The notes under the pieces: generated by a model
The model's database searches: none
Told to the model about the DNA's origin: nothing
The model's input: only the letters and a program-made list of their open reading frames with translations
NCBI GenBank assembly: GCA_964447205.1
Contig: CAYUSB010000004.1
Location: 1 to 64,000 of the forward strand
Origin: JAEUKH01 sp964447205
GTDB lineage: Bacteria; Myxococcota_A; Polyangia; Polyangiales; Ga0077539
Length of the DNA stretch: 64,000 nucleotides
Reading direction: 5' to 3'
Part shown: in pieces, positions 45,847-54,268 of the stretch
How positions within the stretch are numbered: position 1 is the stretch's first letter
Layout of the letters: each line of letters begins with the position of its first letter
Translations under genes and position numbers: made by a program

Positions 45847-46123
45847 ATGCAACGAACCCTCCTCTGCGCGGCGGTCCCGGTCCTGGCCCTCTGCTTCGCC
45901 GCCTGCGGCGGCTCGGCCAATTTCGCCCAGTCTCTCAACGCCCTCCTGGTCCCCGGGAGCAGCCCCGAGCCGATGGCCGACGCGCCCCCCCACAGGCTAC
46001 GCGGTCCCTCCGCCCGTGACGGCCTCGCCCGCAGGCTACAGCGCGCCCCCGCCCGTGAACGATCCCGGGTTCGAGGCGGAGGCCCCTCCGCCCGTGGTGA
46101 ACCCGGGGTCACGCGGTCGTTAG
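45847..46123 (+). pseudogene. small Pro-rich lipoprotein, frameshifted at C7 run
   Basis: Signal peptide and lipobox (MQRTLLCAAVPVLALCFAAC), then GGSANFAQSLNALLVPG. After a run of seven C (45985-45991) the good frame is one base off: TGYAVPPPVTASPAGY, SAPPPVNDPGFEAEAPPP. Dropping one C gives a 91-aa lipoprotein with a Pro/Gly-rich tail. Homopolymer error or phase-variable slippage are both possible. Function unknown. Confidence 0.65.
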
Positions 46124-46455
46124 GGGGTCGGTGTCGTCGGAGCCGCGGCAGGGGTCGGGGTCGGGGCAGGGGTCGGGGTGGGAGCCGCTGCAGGGGCGTC
46201 GGCGACGGCTGCAGCTCCGCCGTCTCGCAGGGCCACATTGGGGGGCGGGCCCCCGTACACCGCGGCCACGCCTCCGTGTTGGACGCGCTCGCACCCGGCG
46301 CCGCCGAGGGCCCCGCCGAGGGCCAAGGCTGCGAGTGCTGCTGTGGCGCCCCGAGAGGCCGCAGGACGAGCCGTGTCGGCCTGACAGAAGGGACACACGG
46401 GATGCGGCCGGATGTGCCGCGCACACCGGGAGCAAGGGGTGAGGGCGTCGCGCAT
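46120..46455 (-). CDS. zinc-ribbon membrane protein with Pro-Thr tail
   Basis: 111 aa. The start MRDALTPCSRCARHIRPHPVCPFC holds two CxxC knuckles of a small zinc ribbon. A helix (GATAALAALALGGALGGAGC) follows, and then a low-complexity Ala-Pro-Thr tail. An upstream ATG at 46476 would add seven residues. This arrangement is frequent in small myxobacterial membrane proteins, but no function is known. Its end overlaps the end of the frameshifted lipoprotein (convergent). Confidence 0.65.
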   Translation of the reverse strand: MRDALTPCSRCARHIRPHPVCPFCQADTARPAASRGATAALAALALGGALGGAGCERVQHGGVAAVYGGPPPNVALRDGGAAAVADAPAAAPTPTPAPTPTPAAAPTTPTP

Positions 46456-46510
46456 CCAGGGACGGTACAACACCACCGCGGACGGCTGAAAGAGGCTCCG
46501 GGGCCGGGAC

Positions 46511-46954
46511 CTATCCCTCGGGCCGAAACTCCATCGGGACGCTGTACTCCGCCCCGCTCATCACGCCCTCCAGGCGCAGGCCCGTGAGGCGCCGCTCCAG
46601 GCAGCGGAGAAAACTCTCCGCCCCGTCGATGCCCGAGGCGTGTCCCTCCACCACCCGCCCCCCTGGGCCCACCTGGATGCGCAGGGTGACCGTGCCCTGG
46701 AGGTTGGGGTGCTGGCGCCGGGCGACCGTGTAGCAGGTCAGGAAGCCCTCGCGGCGGGCCTCCAGGGCGCGCTGGAGGGGGTCGAGGGGACTCGAGGCCT
46801 CGGGCCGCTCCTCGGGGCTCTCCGCGTCTCCCGCTGGCCGACGCACGGGTCGCTCCTGAAGCTCTGGAGCCGGGCGTTGCGGTCGGGGTTGTGTCGCACC
46901 CCCTGCGCCGATCAGGAGCAGGGCGTACGCCAGAAAGGTGGCGGGCCGTCGCAT
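46511..46954 (-). CDS. AgmX/PglI-like periplasmic protein
   Basis: 147 aa with an N-terminal signal (MRRPATFLAYALLLIGAGGA) and Pro/Arg linker. A C-terminal domain follows with the pattern REGFLTCYTVARRQHPNLQGTVTLRIQVGPGGRVVEG...SFLRCLERRL. The paired Cys and the G-T-V-x-L-R-I core are those of the AgmX/PglI C-terminal (TonB-like) domain, found in Myxococcus gliding and other envelope machinery. ATG at 46954 is 10 bp after the SctJ-like stop, so it is the third gene of that operon. Export and cell-envelope function are likely. Confidence 0.75.
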   Translation of the reverse strand: MRRPATFLAYALLLIGAGGATQPRPQRPAPELQERPVRRPAGDAESPEERPEASSPLDPLQRALEARREGFLTCYTVARRQHPNLQGTVTLRIQVGPGGRVVEGHASGIDGAESFLRCLERRLTGLRLEGVMSGAEYSVPMEFRPEG

Positions 46955-46964
46955 GGCCCGCATC

Positions 46965-47714
46965 CTAGCCCTTCGGGCGTGTGGGCGCAGCCCCACGGGA
47001 CCTGCGTCGTCGCGACCCCAGGAGGATGGCCCCCGACCCGAGGGCTACGTTGGTCGCGAGGAGCAGGGTGAGGGCGCGGCGGAGGGGTTCGGCCGAGGCG
47101 GGGGCGACGGCGAAGGGGCCCACGTGCAGGAGGCCCGGGGGCGGCGGGGACGGGGCCGCGGTGGTGACGAAGAGCGAGACGTGCTCGGGGGACAGCCCGC
47201 GCACCCCGTCGGCCACGAGGCGACGTACGGCCTCGCGGTCGAGGGGGGAGCCGGGGCGGAGGTGCAGGGCCACCGCGGCCCGCCGTGGGGGCAGGGCGAG
47301 GGGTTCGTCGAGCCGGGGCAGGGGCTCTTCGGGCAGGTGAACCCGGGCCCACAGCACCCCGTTCAGCCGTCGCAGGGTCAGGGCCAGCTCGTCGCCGAGG
47401 GCGCGATCGAGCCGGGCCCTCTCCGCGGCGAGGCCTTCCAACACGGGCCGGGCAGGCGTCTGGGCGAACCCCCCCGGGCTCGGTCCCTCTGCGCGCAGGG
47501 TCTCGACGGCCCGTGCCACCTCCTCGGGGCCGACGGCCACCCGCCACCCGACGCCCCGCGATGAAGCCGCCCGGGAGGCCGAAACCCCCGCGGCCTCGAG
47601 CCGACCGACTACCCGCAGGCTCTCGGCCTCGTCCACCCCGTCGAGCACGGCCACCTCGCCGCAGCCCGCCCCGAGGGCCCCGAGGGTCGCGAGGGCTAGA
47701 ACCCGAAGCCCCAC
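46965..47714 (-). CDS. YscJ/FliF (SctJ)-type lipoprotein, orphan
   Basis: 249 aa. Lipobox LGAGC (about residue 18), then the YscJ/FliF ring-building domains: VDEAESLRVVGRLEAAGVSAS, GWRVAVGPEEVARAVETLRAEG, then LEGLAAERARLDRALGDELALTLRRLNGVLWARVHLP and REAVRRLVADGVRGLSPEHVSLFV. A C-terminal membrane helix (LLLATNVALGSGAILLG) and a basic tail follow. In type III secretion this protein forms the inner-membrane ring. No other secretion-system gene is within the window. GTG at 47714 overlaps the upstream gene by 19 bp, and an AgmX-like gene follows after 10 bp. Confidence 0.85.
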   Translation of the reverse strand: MGLRVLALATLGALGAGCGEVAVLDGVDEAESLRVVGRLEAAGVSASRAASSRGVGWRVAVGPEEVARAVETLRAEGPSPGGFAQTPARPVLEGLAAERARLDRALGDELALTLRRLNGVLWARVHLPEEPLPRLDEPLALPPRRAAVALHLRPGSPLDREAVRRLVADGVRGLSPEHVSLFVTTAAPSPPPPGLLHVGPFAVAPASAEPLRRALTLLLATNVALGSGAILLGSRRRRSRGAAPTRPKG

Positions 47715-49537
47715 GACAGGCCGATGCGGGGCCCCCCGAAGGCCCGCCACGAGAGCGAGCGCACGACGTTGCTCACGCACGATTTCACCCCCGGCGACCC
47801 GTTGGCCACGGTGACCCCCATGGCCCGCCCCGTCCCCGCGATGGCGATGCGCACCTGAACCTGCCGGGCGCTCCCGTCGCCGAGGCACCCGGCGAAGCGC
47901 GACAGGCTGGCGTTGAGGGGGCGGGTGATCTCGGCGTCGTTGAGGGTCCCGCCTCCGGGGCCGCTCCCGCCGAAGTTGTAGTCCACGGCCTGGGCCATGG
48001 CGGCCTCGTAACTCATGCCCCCGTGGCCGCCTCCGCCGCCTCCGCCGCCGCCCGCGCGCCGGGCCGAGGGGGGAGGCGGGGGCAGGAGGATGATGCTGGA
48101 GGTCTGCACCCGCAGCTCGCCCCGTTGGATGAGCTGGTCGATCTCCGCGGCGCTCCGCTGGCGTTTGGCCCCGGGGCCGACGGTGATCCAGTACACCCCC
48201 CCGAGGAGCCCGAGAGACAGGACGCTGGCCACGGCCACGATGAGCTTCGACCGGCTGGCCACCCCGTGCTCGGCCAGGGCCTCCTCGGTGGCGGCCCGGC
48301 GCTGGGATCCCTGGCGCTGCTCGCGGGCGGTCTCGACAAACTCGCGGTACTGGGGCCAGTCGAGGAGCTTGCGTTTGTCGGCCGTGTCCATGTTGGACAC
48401 GAGGTCGGTCTCGGCCACCTCGCCCCGCACGATGGCCGCGATGAGCTCGCGGGCCGTGAGGGGGCCGTGGTCGAGGCCTCCGTGGGCGTACATCCAGCGG
48501 TCGGCGTCGTCGCGGGTGACGGCCCGCAGGAGGGTCCCGAGGTCGGCGTCGGAGGCCCGCGGGGCCACGAGGTCGGGCGAGGAGGCCGCCCCCATGGGGT
48601 CGACGGAGAGGTCGAACTCCACGGGGATCTCGACCCGGGCCGCCCCGGGGGGCATCGGGGGGGCCCCGGCGAGGTCAAACTCGACGGGGATCTCCTCGTC
48701 GTCACGGACGGGGGAGACGGCGGGGCCCAGAAGGGCCGCGAAGGCCTGGCGGAAGGCTCCGACGGAGGGGAAGCGGTCGACGGCCTTGGGGGCGAGGCAG
48801 TTGTCGAGGATGGCGTCGAATGCGGCGGGCAGGTCGGGGTTGAGCGACGAGGGGGCCACCTCGGGATTGGGGCGGCGCCCCGTGACGAGCTCGTGCAGGA
48901 CCACCCCGAGGGAGTACACGTCGCTCTGGGCGCTCGGCATGGCCCCGTTGCGCACCTCGGGGGCGACGTAGTGGCCCGGGACGGCGTTGGACACCACCAG
49001 GGGGGTGAGGAGCCCGAGCCCGGCCAGGCGCACCCGCTCGCCCTCGATGCGCACGAGGCTCGGGGCCACCCCTCCGTGGGCCATCGTGCGGTGCACGATC
49101 CCGAGGAGGTAGGCCACCCGGTCGACGTAGGGGAAGGCCTCTTCGAGGGTGTAGTAGGCCCCGGCCCGGCGCAGGACCTCGAGGCGGTCGCTCAGGGCCA
49201 CCTCGCCGAGGGGCTCGGTGGCCACGCACAGGGCGGAGCCTTCGGGGTGGGGCAGGACGAAGGTGCCGAAGGGGGCCACGAGGTCGCGGTGGGCGATCGG
49301 GGCCGCCGCCCGAACGGCCCGGCGGGTCATCTCGAGCTGGGCGTCGGTGAGGGCCCCGGGGGCCATCGACCACACGGCGATGGGGCGCCCGGTCTTCTGG
49401 TCGGTGGCGTGAAAGATGTCGATGTCGCCGAGGCGTTGGGCGTGGCGGTCGACCTGGAAGCGCCCGCCGATGACGGTCCCGGTCTGGACAGAGGCCGCGG
49501 TGGGCGTCGGGGTGGCGGGCGGAGCGGGAGAGGCCAT
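47696..49537 (-). CDS. membrane pseudokinase with GYF-like and AgmX-like domains
   Basis: 613 aa. An N-terminal kinase fold (residues 20-280) lacks all catalytic residues: IAVWSM instead of VAIK, HGGVAPSL instead of HRDxKPxN, and LAGLG instead of DFG, while the APE motif (192-194) stays. Two short acidic IPVEFDL motifs follow. Then come a GYF_2-like domain (WMYAHGGLDHGPLTARELIAAI), a membrane helix near residues 430-455, a Gly-rich linker, and an AgmX/PglI-like end LSRFAGCLGD...VQVRIAIAGTGRAMG. It could be a scaffold that senses and links to the SctJ-like protein. ATG at 49537; divergent from glyS. Confidence 0.85.
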   Translation of the reverse strand: MASPAPPATPTPTAASVQTGTVIGGRFQVDRHAQRLGDIDIFHATDQKTGRPIAVWSMAPGALTDAQLEMTRRAVRAAAPIAHRDLVAPFGTFVLPHPEGSALCVATEPLGEVALSDRLEVLRRAGAYYTLEEAFPYVDRVAYLLGIVHRTMAHGGVAPSLVRIEGERVRLAGLGLLTPLVVSNAVPGHYVAPEVRNGAMPSAQSDVYSLGVVLHELVTGRRPNPEVAPSSLNPDLPAAFDAILDNCLAPKAVDRFPSVGAFRQAFAALLGPAVSPVRDDEEIPVEFDLAGAPPMPPGAARVEIPVEFDLSVDPMGAASSPDLVAPRASDADLGTLLRAVTRDDADRWMYAHGGLDHGPLTARELIAAIVRGEVAETDLVSNMDTADKRKLLDWPQYREFVETAREQRQGSQRRAATEEALAEHGVASRSKLIVAVASVLSLGLLGGVYWITVGPGAKRQRSAAEIDQLIQRGELRVQTSSIILLPPPPPSARRAGGGGGGGGGHGGMSYEAAMAQAVDYNFGGSGPGGGTLNDAEITRPLNASLSRFAGCLGDGSARQVQVRIAIAGTGRAMGVTVANGSPGVKSCVSNVVRSLSWRAFGGPRIGLSWGFGF

Positions 49538-49657
49538 TGGGGGGGCGCAGGATGGTACCTGCATCCGTCGGGGCGCAGCAAGGGTGCAGCGCGCGGGTGG
49601 CTTTACGCGCCGCGGCGGGGCTGCTACCAGTGCCGACCTGCGAGGGATAGAGAGCGA

Positions 49658-51790
49658 ATGACATCGACGCTGTTGCTGGAGGTCGGGTGCGAAGAGCTGC
49701 CGACGTCGTTCTTGGAGGATGCGATGGGGCAACTTGGGAAGAGCCTCCCCGAGGAGCTCGATCGGGTGGGGGTGGCCCACGGGGCGGTGCGGGTCCTCGG
49801 GACCCCGCGTCGCGTGGCCGTGGTGGTCGAGGAGGTGGTCGCCGAGATCGCCCCCCGCGAGGAGGAACTCCTCGGCCCCCCGGCTTCGGCCGCCCTCGGG
49901 CCCGACGGCGGCTGGAGCCGCGCGGCCGAAGGGTTCGCCAAGAAGAACGGCCTGTCCATCGACGCCCTGTCCCTGGTCGACACCCCCAAGGGGCGTTACC
50001 TCCGGGCCCTCAAGCGCACCCCGGGGACCTCGGCCATCGCCCTCCTGCCCGCGGCCCTCACCGCCGCCCTGCGTCGGGTGACCTTCGCCAAGTCGATGCG
50101 CTGGGCCCAGCAGGAGACGGCCTTCGGGCGGCCCGTCCAGTGGATCGTGGCCCTCCTCGACGACGCCGTGGTGCCCCTGTCCTTCGCCGGGGTGGACGCG
50201 GGGCGGGCGACGTACGGGCATCGGTTTCTGGCCCCGTCGGCGATCTCGTTGGGGCACGCGAGGGGGTACCCCGAGACCCTGCGGGCGGCGAAGGTCGAGG
50301 TCGACCCCAAGGCCCGTCGTGATTCGGCCCTGGAGGCCCTCCTGGCCGCGGCCGCGACCGAGGGCGGGATCCTGCGGCGCGACGCCTTCCTGGAGGGCGA
50401 GGTGACGGGCCTGGTCGAGTGGCCCGCGGTGGTGGTGGGGCGCTTCGAGGAGAGCTTCCTCGACCTGCCCGACGCCCTCATCGAGAGCGTGATGCGCGGC
50501 CACCAGCGCTACTTCGCCGTCGAGGGGCCGACCCCGCCCGGCGGGTCCGCCCGGCTCCTCCCGCGGTTTCTGACCGTGGTCAACACGGCCCTCGACCCCG
50601 AGACCATCCGCCGGGGCAACGAGCGCGTGATGCGGGCCCGCCTCAACGACGCGGCCTTCTTCGTGCGCCAGGACCGCAAGCGCCCACTGGCCGACCGGGT
50701 GTCCGACCTCGACGCCGTGGTCTTCCACGCCCGGATCGGCTCGTACGGCGACAAGGCCCGCCGCCTCGGGGCCCTCACCGCCGCCCTGGCCGCCGTGGTC
50801 GAGGCCACCCGCCCCGGGTTCGCCGCCCCCGACGAGGCCGCCCGGGCCGGGGTCCTCGCCAAGGCCGACCTCGTGACCCTGGCCGTGGGAGAGTTTCCCG
50901 AGCTCCAGGGCGAGATGGGGGGCTACTACGCCCGCCACGACGGCGAGCCCGCGGCCGTCTCCGAGGCCCTCGGGCAGCAGTACCAGCCCCGCGGGGCCGC
51001 CGACGCCGTGGCCCCCTCGGCCCTCGGGGCCCTCCTCGCCGTCGCCGACCGCCTCGACACCCTCGTGGGCTGCTTCGCGGTGGGCCTGCGCCCCACGGGG
51101 GGCGAAGACCCCTTCGGCCTGCGCCGGGCGGCCATCGGGATCCTGCGGACCCTGCTCGACCACCGCCTCCGCCTCGACCTCCGCACCGCCGTCAGATGCG
51201 CCCTGTCCGCGTATCAAACCCACGGGGCCGACAGCCCCGCAGGCAGGGCCGTGGCCACGGAGGCGTCCCAGGCCGCTCTCACCGCCGCGGTGGTGGACTT
51301 CTGCGCCGAGCGGCTCAAGGGCCTGCTCGACGAGCGCTTCGGCCGCGACCCCGTGGCGGCGTGTATGGCCGCGGGCAAGACCGACCCCGTCGATCTGCTT
51401 GAGCGGGTCGAGGCCGTCGACGCCTTCTGGGCCACCCCGGCCGCCCAGGACCTGGCCGTGGCCTTCAAGCGCGTCTTCAACATCTCTCGGGGGGCTCCGG
51501 CCGGAGAGGTCTCGGACGCGGTCCGGGGGTGCCTCCTCCTGCCCGCGGAGGTCGAGCTCCTCGCGGCCTACGACACGACCCGGGTGGGCCTCGGCCCCCT
51601 CCTCGCGGCCCGAGACTTTGTCGGGGCCATGGGGCTCATCGCACGCACCCTGCGGGGGCCCGTCGACCGCCTCTTCAACGAGGTGTTCGTGATGGACAAG
51701 GATCCGACCCTGCGCGACGCGCGCCTCCTCCTCCTCGGGCGCCTCGCCGACGCCGTGGGGCAGCTCGCCCGCTTCGACGCCCTGGAGTAA
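49658..51790 (+). CDS. glyS: glycyl-tRNA synthetase beta subunit
   Basis: 710 aa, standard for the beta chain of the alpha2beta2 enzyme that charges tRNA-Gly. The N-terminus TLLLEVGCEELPTSFL, FGRPVQWIVALLDDAVV, MRGHQRYFAVEG and LGGRLADAVGQ-like RLADAVGQLARFDALE are typical. The ATG at 49658 sits just before the conserved start; frames running on upstream are antisense to the pseudokinase. The alpha subunit glyQ, usually immediately upstream, is not in the window. Confidence 0.95.
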   Translation: MTSTLLLEVGCEELPTSFLEDAMGQLGKSLPEELDRVGVAHGAVRVLGTPRRVAVVVEEVVAEIAPREEELLGPPASAALGPDGGWSRAAEGFAKKNGLSIDALSLVDTPKGRYLRALKRTPGTSAIALLPAALTAALRRVTFAKSMRWAQQETAFGRPVQWIVALLDDAVVPLSFAGVDAGRATYGHRFLAPSAISLGHARGYPETLRAAKVEVDPKARRDSALEALLAAAATEGGILRRDAFLEGEVTGLVEWPAVVVGRFEESFLDLPDALIESVMRGHQRYFAVEGPTPPGGSARLLPRFLTVVNTALDPETIRRGNERVMRARLNDAAFFVRQDRKRPLADRVSDLDAVVFHARIGSYGDKARRLGALTAALAAVVEATRPGFAAPDEAARAGVLAKADLVTLAVGEFPELQGEMGGYYARHDGEPAAVSEALGQQYQPRGAADAVAPSALGALLAVADRLDTLVGCFAVGLRPTGGEDPFGLRRAAIGILRTLLDHRLRLDLRTAVRCALSAYQTHGADSPAGRAVATEASQAALTAAVVDFCAERLKGLLDERFGRDPVAACMAAGKTDPVDLLERVEAVDAFWATPAAQDLAVAFKRVFNISRGAPAGEVSDAVRGCLLLPAEVELLAAYDTTRVGLGPLLAARDFVGAMGLIARTLRGPVDRLFNEVFVMDKDPTLRDARLLLLGRLADAVGQLARFDALE

Positions 51791-51793
51791 CCC

Positions 51794-53197
51794 TCAGCGG
51801 CAGCAGCCCCCGTTGGTGCTGGTGACGGTGTAGTTCCACACGGCCGAGGACGACGAGAAGGTCGAGGCGCAGATCGTGGCGGTCCCGGTGGTCGTGGCGG
51901 TGCAGGTGCACTGTGCCCCGAGGCTGCAGAAGTCGTCGTTGCGGCAGCTGCACGCCCCCGCCACCACCACGTACGGGTCGCCGCTGTAGGCCCCGCAGGT
52001 CGAGATCGTGTAGGTGCGCCCGGCCACCACCGGGAAGGTGTACGTCCGCAGGCAGCGGCTGCCGCTCAGGCCGCTGCTCCCGCTCCCGCTGAAGCCCGTG
52101 TTGCAGGTGGTGATCGAGCACTGGCACGCCCCGCCCACGCAGGTGGCCGAGGTCCCGCATGCGTTGCCGCAGCTCCCGCAGTGGTTGCGGTCGGTGCTCG
52201 TCGACACGCACGACCCGCCGCAGAGGGCCTGTCCGGGCGGGCATCCGCAGCGCCCCGCCGTGCAGTCGATGCCCGGGGCGCAGGCGTTCCCGCACATCCC
52301 GCAATGGGTGCGGTCGGTGGCGAGGTCGAAGCAGCCCAGGGTGCAGGCCGTCTGTCCCGGGGGGCACCCGCACAGTCCCGCGGAGCACACCTGTCCGGAC
52401 GGGCAGGCCCGGTCGCAGCCCCCGCAGTGGGCCGAGCTGGTGGCGGTGTCGACGCATTGCCCGAGGCAGAGAGTGCCGTTGTTGGGGCACCCGCAGACCC
52501 CGGCGTTGCAGCCCTCCCCGGGCATACACGCCTGCCCGCAGGCCCCGCAGTGGGCGGTGTCGGACTGGAGGTTGAAGCAGAGCGAGGCGCCCCCGACCTG
52601 ACAGAAGCTCTGTCCCGTGGGGCAGGGCAGGGTGCAGACCCCCCCCACGCAGGTGAGGCCCGGGCCGCAGGCGTCGCCGCAGGCCCCGCAGTTTTCGTCG
52701 TCGATCTGGAGGTCGACGCAGCGGCCCGGGAGCGTCCCGCAGCGGCTCAAGCTGCCCGCGCAGGGGGTCACGCAGCGGCCCCCGTCGCAGACCGTCCCGG
52801 TGGGGCAGGCCACGTCGCAGGCTCCGCAGTGGGCGGGGCTGGTCTGGGTGTCGACGCAGGCTCCGCCGCAGAGGGTCTCGGCGGGGGTGCACATCGGGCC
52901 CGTGTCGGCGGGGGCTGCGTCCTCGGGGGGCGCGTCTTCGAGGGCTGCGTCTTCGAGGGCCGCGTCTTCGACGGCCGCGTCTTCGGGGGCCGCGTCTTCG
53001 AGGCCCGCGTCTTCGAGGGCCGCGTCCTTGTCGGCGTCGAGGGCCGGGGTGTCGTCGAGGGGCGAGACATCGGCCGAGGCGTCGTCGAAGGGGTCGTCGG
53101 TGCCCGTGTTGCGTCCGCGGGCGCAGGCCGCGAGGTAGAGGCCCAAGGCCGCCACGAGGATGATGCTGCTCCGACTCTGCCCGGCGACTCGACCCAT
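51794..53197 (-). CDS. Cys-rich MopE-like surface lipoprotein
   Basis: 467 aa. Lipobox LAAC, then a linker of about ten Asp-Ala repeats (LEDAALEDAAPED). Seven or eight tandem Cys-rich modules follow, each like CGGACVDTQTSPAHCGAC..ACPTGTVC.GG.C, and a C-terminal beta domain (YTFPVVAGRTYTISTC, SSAVWNYTVTSTNGGCC). This is typical of myxobacterial surface proteins with MopE/SpoIVB-like disulfide repeats. ATG at 53197 is preceded by GGAGG. Probably on the outer surface; ligand unknown. Two bases separate its stop from glyS (convergent). Confidence 0.88.
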   Translation of the reverse strand: MGRVAGQSRSSIILVAALGLYLAACARGRNTGTDDPFDDASADVSPLDDTPALDADKDAALEDAGLEDAAPEDAAVEDAALEDAALEDAPPEDAAPADTGPMCTPAETLCGGACVDTQTSPAHCGACDVACPTGTVCDGGRCVTPCAGSLSRCGTLPGRCVDLQIDDENCGACGDACGPGLTCVGGVCTLPCPTGQSFCQVGGASLCFNLQSDTAHCGACGQACMPGEGCNAGVCGCPNNGTLCLGQCVDTATSSAHCGGCDRACPSGQVCSAGLCGCPPGQTACTLGCFDLATDRTHCGMCGNACAPGIDCTAGRCGCPPGQALCGGSCVSTSTDRNHCGSCGNACGTSATCVGGACQCSITTCNTGFSGSGSSGLSGSRCLRTYTFPVVAGRTYTISTCGAYSGDPYVVVAGACSCRNDDFCSLGAQCTCTATTTGTATICASTFSSSSAVWNYTVTSTNGGCCR

Positions 53198-53306
53198 CGT
53201 GCGACCTCCGCGGCCGAGTGTGCACGTTTCCGCGGCCTTCTGCGAGGGCCGAGCGGGGTGCGGGGCGAAGGCGGCCCGGAGGGCGCGGCGGAGCTCCAGG
53301 AGTCTT

Positions 53307-54185
53307 CTACCCGAAGGTCCCGCGGTAGCTGGCGAGCCGCGCGACCCGGGGCGCCATCCGGGCGACGAGGTCGGCCTGGGCGTCCGTCGACATCGGCGGG
53401 GCCTCGGCCGCCTGGGCCAGGGCCCGAACCTCCTCGGGGCTGCTGCACCCCACGATGACCACGTCGACGGGCTGGGCGAGGGCGTAGGCCAGGAGGGCCT
53501 CGGGGGAGTACCCCTCGCGCACGAGCCTGCCGGCCCCGACCGCTCCCGGGCTCCCGGAGCCGCCCAGGACCTTCATGCCGATCACCCCGAGCCCGCGGGC
53601 CCGGGCCGCCTGGAGGGTGTCGGTGAGGAAGCCCCCGAGGGCCCCCTCCATGGGGTTGGCCGGCAGGAGCACGGTGTCGAGGGGCCAGCGCCGGATGGCC
53701 TCGGTCAACACGGCCGGGTCGTGGTGTCCGGTCACCCCGATGTGCCGCACGCGGCCCTCCCGCTTCGCCTCCAGGAAGGCCTCGAGGGCTCCTCCAGGGG
53801 CCTCGATCGCGTCGAGCTCGGACATCGCGCGCAGGTCGTGAATCTGCCACAGGTCGAGGTGGTCGGTCTTGAGCCGGGCGAGGGTCTCGGTGAGCTGTCG
53901 ACGGGCGGGGGCAGCGGCCCGCTCGGCCGATTTGCTCGTGAGGAAGACCCGGTCTCGATCGGCGGGGCGTTGGCTCCAGACCCCGCCGTGGTACCGCTCG
54001 GAGTCGTCGTAGGCCCGGGCGGAGTCGAAGTAGGTGATCCCCGCGTCGAGGGCTTCTTCGATCACGGCGTGGGCCTCCGCGGTGCGGCCTCGGGTGCGCA
54101 AGACCCCTTCGCCCCCGAGTCCGACCCGGGTCACGAGGGGGCCGGTGGGGCCGAGGGGGATGCGGGGCAATGAGGTAGGGGGCAC
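53307..54185 (-). CDS. aldo/keto reductase
   Basis: NADPH-dependent carbonyl reductase of the AKR fold, 292 aa. The catalytic tetrad is present: Asp54 and Tyr59 (TYFDSARAYDDSE), Lys85 (FLTSKS) and His116 (WQIHDL). The cofactor-binding end VIVGCSSPEEVRAL is conserved. Substrate unknown. GTG at 54185 gives a natural start before LGPTGPLVTRVGLG. Adjacent to a membrane-protein gene on the same strand; they may share a promoter. Confidence 0.92.
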   Translation of the reverse strand: MPPTSLPRIPLGPTGPLVTRVGLGGEGVLRTRGRTAEAHAVIEEALDAGITYFDSARAYDDSERYHGGVWSQRPADRDRVFLTSKSAERAAAPARRQLTETLARLKTDHLDLWQIHDLRAMSELDAIEAPGGALEAFLEAKREGRVRHIGVTGHHDPAVLTEAIRRWPLDTVLLPANPMEGALGGFLTDTLQAARARGLGVIGMKVLGGSGSPGAVGAGRLVREGYSPEALLAYALAQPVDVVIVGCSSPEEVRALAQAAEAPPMSTDAQADLVARMAPRVARLASYRGTFG

Positions 54186-54268
54186 GGGCGATCCTCCGGC
54201 ACGGGAAACTGAGGGGGTGGAGAGGGACCGTAATCATCCCCGCCCCGGGTCGCCACGGCGTCGGGCCG

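Noticed and set aside
46965..49537. Complete type III secretion locus
   Set aside because: Only a YscJ-family gene is present; no secretin, export apparatus or ATPase gene was seen in the window.
47285..51790. Apparent 1501-codon plus-strand protein ending in GlyS
   Set aside because: The first 790 codons are antisense to the SctJ-like and pseudokinase genes; conserved GlyS sequence begins at 49658.
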